A stretch of DNA of 64,000 nucleotides, taken from assembly GCA_017632935.1 (NCBI GenBank), contig JAGBQJ010000019.1:41943-105942 (forward strand). Direction: 5' to 3'. This stretch comes from Bacteroidales bacterium. GTDB taxonomy: Bacteria > Bacteroidota > Bacteroidia > Bacteroidales > F082. The translations under genes were made by a program, and so were the position numbers. Each line of letters opens with the position of its first letter. The first letter of the stretch is position 1. The notes below the pieces were generated by a model. That model did no database searches and was not told the DNA's origin. It saw nothing but the letters and a program-made list of their open reading frames with translations. Positions 60,493 through 64,000 of this stretch are shown here, piece by piece.

Positions 60493-60909
60493 ATGGCAGC
60501 AAAAGACATTATAGATTTATTGATTTTAATAGTTGCACTTGCGGCATTCATTCTGTCGCTTTTTGAATTACACAGTTACAAACTGAAAGAGACCAACAAA
60601 CTGCTTTCCCAATTAAACAAAAGGTATTTGGAAAGTAATGACCTTCAAACTGTAGTGAAGTATCTTCGCGAAATAGATCCAGATGATACCGAACCTTCAG
60701 CATACCAAGTTGAATTGTTCTTACGCTTTTTCGAGGAGTTGAATGTTTACTTGCGCCACGGTAATCTCAAATTTGATGATGTGAAAACATTCTTCAATTT
60801 CTATTTTGATAGATTATACCATTCAGAGCGCGGGCAGAAACTATTAAAGAAAATCTATCATGAATTAAATACCCTCGACTTAAAAATTCAGATATTAAAG
60901 TATTTATAG
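60493..60909 (+). CDS. Small membrane-anchored protein of unknown function
   Basis: A 138-residue protein: one N-terminal membrane helix (about residues 6-24, IIDLLILIVALAAFILSLF), then a soluble helical domain with charged, leucine-rich segments (NKLLSQLNKRYLESNDLQTV, FLRFFEELNVYLRHGN, LKKIYHELNTLDLKIQILKYL). It resembles small helical membrane proteins in accessory islands, but no family is recognised. Base composition is more A/T-rich than in the housekeeping genes, which fits recent transfer. The broken peptidase reading frame begins in another frame inside its 3' end. Confidence 0.7.
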   Translation: MAAKDIIDLLILIVALAAFILSLFELHSYKLKETNKLLSQLNKRYLESNDLQTVVKYLREIDPDDTEPSAYQVELFLRFFEELNVYLRHGNLKFDDVKTFFNFYFDRLYHSERGQKLLKKIYHELNTLDLKIQILKYL

Positions 60910-61295
60910 ACACTCAATTAAAAGACCCGTATAAAGACTTGGATACGTATAAAGAGTCCCCATATTCGAGTAATACTGCATATAATGTAATCTTTAAGCA
61001 TTAGGATGCTTTTAATAAATGCGGTTTTTTAGCCGAAGAAGAGATGGCTATGATTGGACATGAACTTGGGCATATTAATGCATGGATATTGAAACTAGAA
61101 CAACAAAAACAATTACAAAATGAATACCAGGCTAATGATTTCTCAATATTTCTTGGATTGGCGAACGAAATGAAATCAGCATTGCAAAAGATAATAAAAG
61201 CAGACATTTGTCCAGATCATAATGATGATATGCAGAAACGGATTGATAGAATTAATGAAATGCAACTACCATCACAAACGACATCGAATTTTTAG
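60864..61295 (+). pseudogene. Broken M48-like metallopeptidase gene with in-frame TAG
   Basis: One frame reads KVFIDTQLKDPYKDLDTYKE and on to NVIFKH, then TAG (61002-61004), then DAFNKCGFLAEEEMAMIGHE and LGH. HELGH is the HExxH zinc motif. Further on, NEYQANDF resembles the ExxAD element and DHNDDMQKRIDRI the H.....RI end of the M48 family. No ATG opens the frame upstream, and the whole product is too short for a working enzyme. An ATG at 61044 would give an 83-residue remainder that keeps only part of the active site. It is best explained as a decayed gene in the accessory patch. Confidence 0.6.
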
Positions 61296-61370
61296 GGGAT
61301 GAGGGTAAAAGAAATTTTGTTCATTAAAACAATAAAACAAACATTCCTTCCGCCCATTTTGCGTATTTGG

Positions 61371-61421
61371 TAACCAGCGAAATCCCGAAGAAAAGCCGAA
61401 TCTCGCTGGGTTTTGGCATAA
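61371..61421. repeat. Hairpin element AACC(A/G)GCG...CGCTGG, copy 1
   Basis: CCAGCGA pairs with TCGCTGG around about 22 bases. The sequence (AACCAGCGAAATCCCGAAGA, then AAAGCCGAATCTCGCTGG) is clearly related to 62606-62654. It lies between the broken peptidase and the HTH remnant. Confidence 0.6.
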
Positions 61422-61428
61422 AGTGTAA

Positions 61429-61581
61429 TTATTCTTCCCCCATCCGCTCTTTCAATGCCGCCGCCACTTCCGCCGAATAATACTGGAAGAAAATGAAGGG
61501 CGTGGTGTTGGAGATGTTCAGGATGAGGTTGCTGTCAAGGGAAGGCTTGTTGAAGATTTTATAGACGTGGTTGCGGGTGCA
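61429..61581 (-). pseudogene. Truncated copy of the small HTH regulator
   Basis: Read on the minus strand, CTRNHVYKIFNKPSLDSNLI, LNISNTT and FFQYYSAEVAAALKERMGEE match the C-terminal 50 residues of the intact regulator at 62988-63233 (CTRNHLYKVFRKPSLEGELL..., FFQYYTAAFLESIKARIGEE). The N-terminal third (the part before the DNA-recognition helix) is absent, and in its place lies the promoter of the DUF3791 gene. It is a remnant of a second regulator gene. Confidence 0.7.
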
Positions 61582-61601
61582 ATGGATTTTGTTTATTTTT
61601 G
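61571..61601 (+). promoter_or_regulatory. Promoter of the DUF3791-DUF3990 module
   Basis: TTG (61571-61573), 20 bases, TATTTTTG (61594-61601), 24 bp before the start codon at 61625. GGTGCAATGG..CACCATTG around the -7 box gives an inverted repeat that could be an operator. Confidence 0.65.
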
Positions 61602-61624
61602 CACCATTGAAAAGCAAAACATCC

Positions 61625-61870
61625 ATGAATCAGACGCAAAGAGAAACGGCATTTGTCATCTTCTGCATAGAAAACACAGCCTTGCGATTGGGCATTTCTG
61701 GTGCTGAAGTGTATTGGGAGTTACAAAAAGCCAACGGCATTTCAGAGTATCTCTATCCCAGTTATCCTACGCTGCACACCCAAAGCAAAGAGTATATCGT
61801 TGATGAGGTAATACAATATCTCGCCCAAATTAATCCAGACTTCATATACAAGAAAGGAGCAATGGCATGA
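61625..61870 (+). CDS. DUF3791 protein, first copy
   Basis: An 81-residue soluble helical protein of the DUF3791 type: FVIFCIENTALRLGISGAEV and YWELQKANGISEYLYPSYPT are characteristic, followed by LHTQSKEYIVDEVIQYLAQI. In Bacteroidales and Firmicutes this family occurs next to DUF3990, often in pairs. In such small modules the helical partner may act as antitoxin; no experiment is known to me. The next gene overlaps by four bases (ATGA), so expression is coupled. Confidence 0.8.
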   Translation: MNQTQRETAFVIFCIENTALRLGISGAEVYWELQKANGISEYLYPSYPTLHTQSKEYIVDEVIQYLAQINPDFIYKKGAMA

Positions 61871-62370
61871 AAGTCTATCATGGATCGATTGTTACGGTAA
61901 AAGAGCCGCTGGTACATGTTGGCAGGTCCAATCTTGATTTCGGACAAGGTTTTTATGTCACTAATCTGGAGGAACAGGTGATTTCGTGGGCGGCAAGGCC
62001 TTTTAATGCGGGCAAGCCCCAGATACTCAATATCTATGAATTTGACAAAGAACAAGCCGTTTCTTCCGGTTTTAAGTTTTTGCAATTTGAAAAATACGAT
62101 GGCGATTGGCTTGATTTTGTGGTGGCCAACCGTCGAGGCAAGATGCTTTGGAAAGGCTATGACATGGTGGAAGGTGGGATTGCGAACGACGATGTGTTCA
62201 ACACCTTGGAACTTTATTTTTCCGAGCTGATTCCCAAGGAAGAAGCACTAAAAAGGCTCCAATATGAGAAACCGAACAACCAGATTTGTATCTTGAATCA
62301 AGCTTTGATAGACCGTTACCTGCATTTTGTGGAAGCGGTTGTAATACAGAAGGAGGATGAAAATGGTTGA
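61867..62370 (+). CDS. DUF3990 protein with ADP-ribosyltransferase-like fold
   Basis: A 167-residue protein. MKVYHGSIVTV, GRSNLDFGQGFYVTNLEEQV, YEFDKEQA and the late glutamate-containing LNQALIDRYLHFVEAVVIQKE fit DUF3990, which Pfam places with ADP-ribosyltransferases: YHGS binds NAD+, DFG.GFY.T is the second conserved strand, as in other ARTs. It may modify a protein or nucleic acid of the same cell and thus act as toxin; catalytic activity is inference. It overlaps the DUF3791 genes on both sides, giving a tight triad. Confidence 0.8.
   Translation: MKVYHGSIVTVKEPLVHVGRSNLDFGQGFYVTNLEEQVISWAARPFNAGKPQILNIYEFDKEQAVSSGFKFLQFEKYDGDWLDFVVANRRGKMLWKGYDMVEGGIANDDVFNTLELYFSELIPKEEALKRLQYEKPNNQICILNQALIDRYLHFVEAVVIQKEDENG
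62351..62362 (+). promoter_or_regulatory. Strong ribosome binding site that decides the start of the second DUF3791
   Basis: AGGAGG (62351-62356) directly abuts an ATG at 62357 but is seven bases before the ATG at 62363. Only the second has normal spacing, so 62363 is the start. Such a strong site is unusual for this genome. Confidence 0.75.
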
Positions 62371-62587
62371 TAATCCTTTGATTAATGAAACCCTGCTTCA
62401 GATGAAGTATTCGCGGGTGGTGTCACTGCTGGCAGAAACACTGAACATTTCCCAAGAACGCGCCCTTGGCTTATTCTATAATTCCGACACATACCGTTAT
62501 TTGAGCCAAAAGATGTATCATCTGCACAACATGGGCGACGCTTATCTTGTGGATGAAATTATACGGGAACTGCAAAGCAAACAATAG
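62363..62587 (+). CDS. DUF3791 protein, second copy
   Basis: A 74-residue helical protein, shorter and diverged from the first DUF3791 protein: LLQMKYSRVVSLLAETLNIS, QERALGLFYNSDTYRYLSQK, LHNMGDAYLVDEIIRELQSK. Family members pair with DUF3990 in the same way. The start lies eight bases inside the DUF3990 gene. It is probably the immediate partner of the ART-like protein. Confidence 0.75.
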   Translation: MVDNPLINETLLQMKYSRVVSLLAETLNISQERALGLFYNSDTYRYLSQKMYHLHNMGDAYLVDEIIRELQSKQ

Positions 62588-62605
62588 TCATTCTTCTCGT
62601 CAGAA

Positions 62606-62654
62606 ACCGGCGGAATGCCGAAAAAAGACAGATTTCGCTGATTCCTGACATAAA
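62606..62654. repeat. Hairpin element AACC(A/G)GCG...CGCTGG, copy 2
   Basis: AACCGGCGGAATGCCGAAAA, then AAGACAGATTTCGCTGATTC, CTGACATAAA; related base by base to 61371-61421. It follows the second DUF3791 gene by about 19 bp. Confidence 0.6.
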
Positions 62655-62700
62655 AACAACCTTATAAAGTAGCTTTTTATCGTCATTTCATCCAAAACCT

Positions 62701-62731
62701 ATATCCATTTTGGATATTTTCCGTATTTTTG
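62701..62731 (+). promoter_or_regulatory. Operator-like palindrome next to a -7 box, upstream of the HTH gene
   Basis: ATATCCA-TTT-TGGATAT (62701-62717) is a perfect palindrome that ends seven bases before TATTTTTG (62724-62731). The arrangement fits repression of this promoter. From 62732 to 62987 (leader of about 255 bases) I see no further gene. Confidence 0.55.
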
Positions 62732-62987
62732 AAGCCTAATTCTTAAAGTTCAAAAACGGAAAAGAGATAAACAACTGAAATACAACTGAGCTTTTGCTCT
62801 TGTTCCTTTGCTGTAAATCTGGAAAATTTCTCGTACAGGAATGAGCAAGCAAAGGTTCATGCTTTTAGCGTGAATCTTATTGCTTATGGTACGAAAGGCA
62901 TTCCAGAGCCTACAGCAACATACGGTAATGAGTTTTCACGCTTTTTCATTGCCTATTGGAAAAGAGCCGAAGCACCAAAGGCAGACG

Positions 62988-63233
62988 ATGGAACACCACA
63001 ACATCCACATAGGGCAACTGATTCGGGAGCAACTCAAAGCCGACCAGCGCAGCGTGAGCTGGCTGGCACGCGAGATCGGCTGCACGCGTAACCATCTCTA
63101 CAAGGTGTTCCGCAAACCGTCGTTGGAGGGTGAGCTGCTGCTTGCCATTTCTTTGGCCATGAATTTCAACTTCTTCCAGTACTACACAGCGGCTTTTCTT
63201 GAAAGTATTAAAGCTCGAATCGGAGAAGAATAA
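62988..63233 (+). CDS. Small HTH-type regulator
   Basis: An 81-residue protein. GQLIREQLKADQRSVSWLAR and EIGCTRNHLYKVFRKPS form a helix-turn-helix of the Xre type, in which CTRNHLYKVF is the probable recognition helix; the C-terminal FNFFQYYTAAFLESIKARIGEE is a dimerisation-like helix. The ATG at 62988 is chosen because the HTH starts 8 residues later. It probably controls the accessory patch. A truncated copy lies on the other strand at 61429. Confidence 0.75.
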   Translation: MEHHNIHIGQLIREQLKADQRSVSWLAREIGCTRNHLYKVFRKPSLEGELLLAISLAMNFNFFQYYTAAFLESIKARIGEE

Positions 63234-63368
63234 CCCTTACCTAAACGGCTCCATCACCCGTTCGAAGATGCCGTTCATGTATGGTGTAAATGGTTTTTTT
63301 TGGTCAAGCAAAAAGGACAATAATTGACATGACTGCCAAGGCACGTTAGGGAATTCCTAGTAGCTGTA

Positions 63369-63614
63369 TTAACCTTCCTTCTTATAAAACGCTATCAGCG
63401 CCTCCATGCTCTCAAAGGGTGTTTCGTCCAAGTCAACCCAGACGTCCTCTTCGCAGCGCTGCATTTTCCAGCCCGTCACTGCGCCGTTAACCATTACAGG
63501 CACGACGCGTCGGTCGAGACCCAAGTTGAACCCTTCCCCAATGAGTCCGTCATAGGTCTTGTTCATCTTGTCGACGATGCCGCTTAGGCTCCCTTTGATC
63601 TGCTTGTTTGACAT
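63369..63614 (-). CDS. Small protein of unknown function
   Basis: An 81-residue soluble protein, MSNKQIKGSLSGIVDKMNKT, then LDRRVVPVMVNGAVTGWKM and DETPFESMEALIAFYKKEG. It looks like a compact alpha/beta protein; no family is recognised. The ATG at 63614 is preferred over upstream in-frame starts, because -7 box TATCTTTG (minus strand, near 63645-63652) sits about 30 bp before it. The 135 bp between it and the HTH gene hold no other supported gene. Confidence 0.65.
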   Translation of the reverse strand: MSNKQIKGSLSGIVDKMNKTYDGLIGEGFNLGLDRRVVPVMVNGAVTGWKMQRCEEDVWVDLDETPFESMEALIAFYKKEG

Positions 63615-63755
63615 AGGATTCCGTTTTATTCCATGTGGTTTGTGCTGCAAAGATAAACATAATTGTGAAATGGCATAATAATCGGTCAAACGAAACCTAT
63701 TATATAATAAGGTGTCAAAAGTGTCTGGATTTTTCTTGTTTTTAAAAATTTCCTA

Positions 63756-63768
63756 GCTGACAGTCAGC
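63756..63768. repeat. GCTGACAGTCAGC palindrome upstream of the rRNA-type promoter
   Basis: Perfect six-base arms around a single A, 38 bp before the -33 element. It may be the end of an upstream transcript or an upstream promoter site. Confidence 0.45.
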
Positions 63769-63805
63769 GAGATAAAGAAAAATTGAAAAATTTTCGAAAA
63801 AATAT

Positions 63806-63836
63806 GTTGCCAGTTCGGGAAAAGGTTGTACTTTTG
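63806..63836 (+). promoter_or_regulatory. Strong rRNA-type promoter
   Basis: TTG (63807-63809), exactly 19 bases, TACTTTTG (63829-63836), preceded by A/T-rich DNA that could act as an UP element. Confidence 0.85.
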
Positions 63837-63841
63837 CACCC

Positions 63842-64000
63842 GCTTTCGGAAGGAACGAGGGGGAAGACGAGAGGGGATCCCGAAGGCGAAGTTCTTTGAA
63901 AGTCTGAGGCCAGCACAAGACCAGGCGCCGCGGGAGCGGCGTCAGGGATAGGAACCTTTAACAAAGGAAACACAAGAGAACATCAAGGCGGAACCCGAGA
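63842..64000 (+). other. Probable leader of an rRNA operon, running out of the window
   Basis: After the promoter comes a GC-rich hairpin region (CACCCGCTTTCGGAAGGAAC), then AAGTTCTTTGAAAG, which matches the boxA-like part seen in front of Bacteroidota 16S genes, then GGCGCCGCGGGAGCGGCGTC (a stable hairpin), AACAAAGGAAACACAAGAGA. No protein frame fits. The 16S gene itself would start just beyond base 64000; this is inference from the leader. Confidence 0.65.

Noticed and set aside
61002-61004. TAG as pyrrolysine or other recoding in the peptidase frame
   Set aside because: No start codon upstream, no recoding signal, and such use is not known from Bacteroidales; decay is simpler.
63234-63368. 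Possible gene remnant between the HTH gene and the 81-aa gene
   Set aside because: A short minus-strand frame (MNGIFERVMEPFR) is visible but too short and without match to anything in the window.
63764-63973. Minus-strand open frame in the rRNA leader
   Set aside because: Covers the promoter and GC-rich leader hairpins; no protein features.

Overview
The window is chromosomal DNA of a member of the Bacteroidota, most probably the order Bacteroidales and probably an anaerobic gut or rumen organism. The evidence is indirect but consistent. Promoters carry the Bacteroidota -7 element TAnnTTTG, and a few also carry a TTG about 19-20 bp upstream. Many lipoproteins have short signal peptides ending in a lipobox. 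Three proteins end in type IX secretion (T9SS) type A sorting domains. BspA-like repeats, fimbrillin-like lipoproteins and the Bacteroidota synteny rpmG-DUF4295-ftsY-rimO are all present. Genus and species cannot be told from the sequence.

Layout. Positions 1-4408 hold surface proteins: the 3' part of a BspA-like repeat protein, a small secreted protein with a C-terminal anchor, and a large fimbrillin-like lipoprotein. Next comes a gene-free stretch with a candidate minus-strand small RNA (4671-4787). Positions 5001-13136 are mostly housekeeping: an EamA transporter, a rhomboid protease, an OmpA/PD40 protein, folD, ffh, yggS and a Ca2+/Na+ antiporter. Positions 13196-25457 mix secreted proteins (CotH-like T9SS cargo, DUF4353 beta-helix protein with a T9SS partner, NlpC/P60 lipoprotein, beta-propeller, amidohydrolase) with gcvT, an HD hydrolase and a carbonic anhydrase. 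Positions 25468-31307 hold a Fic protein with repeated operator-like sites, a DEDDh exonuclease, the pseudouridine pair psuK-psuG and a GH20 hexosaminidase. Positions 31432-44197 hold msbA-like, purB, fba and pruA, a C25 (gingipain-family) peptidase and several unknown lipoproteins separated by repeated palindromes.

Positions 44456-48594 hold a cytoplasmic NlpC/P60 peptidase, a 7TM-HD c-di-AMP phosphodiesterase, WbqC and a thioredoxin. Positions 48683-56765 hold two histidine-degradation genes, hutI and ftcD. Between them lies a compact envelope operon: lipoprotein, DUF5723 barrel, a small radical SAM enzyme and two tandem paralogues. Each paralogue has an 80-residue Cys-cluster leader that ends at a lipobox-like cysteine. 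I consider this the best candidate for an undescribed system. Positions 56841-60046 are rpmG, DUF4295, ftsY, rimO and yraN.

Positions 60100-63614 are an accessory patch. It holds a small membrane protein, a broken M48-like peptidase, a DUF3791-DUF3990-DUF3791 module that resembles an ADP-ribosyltransferase toxin-antitoxin system, a small HTH regulator and, on the other strand, a truncated copy of that regulator. The window ends in a strong promoter and leader that looks like the start of an rRNA operon.

The intergenic DNA is rich in repeats. At least five families are visible: the GTCATTGCGAGG...GAAGCAATCC repeat, the GACACGAGAC repeat, a 130-bp element with nested ATTCCC..GGGAAT hairpins, the AAGTATCGCAAAAA palindrome and the GTAGAGACG palindrome. 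Many of them sit exactly between stop and start codons and probably act as terminators or supply 5' leaders.
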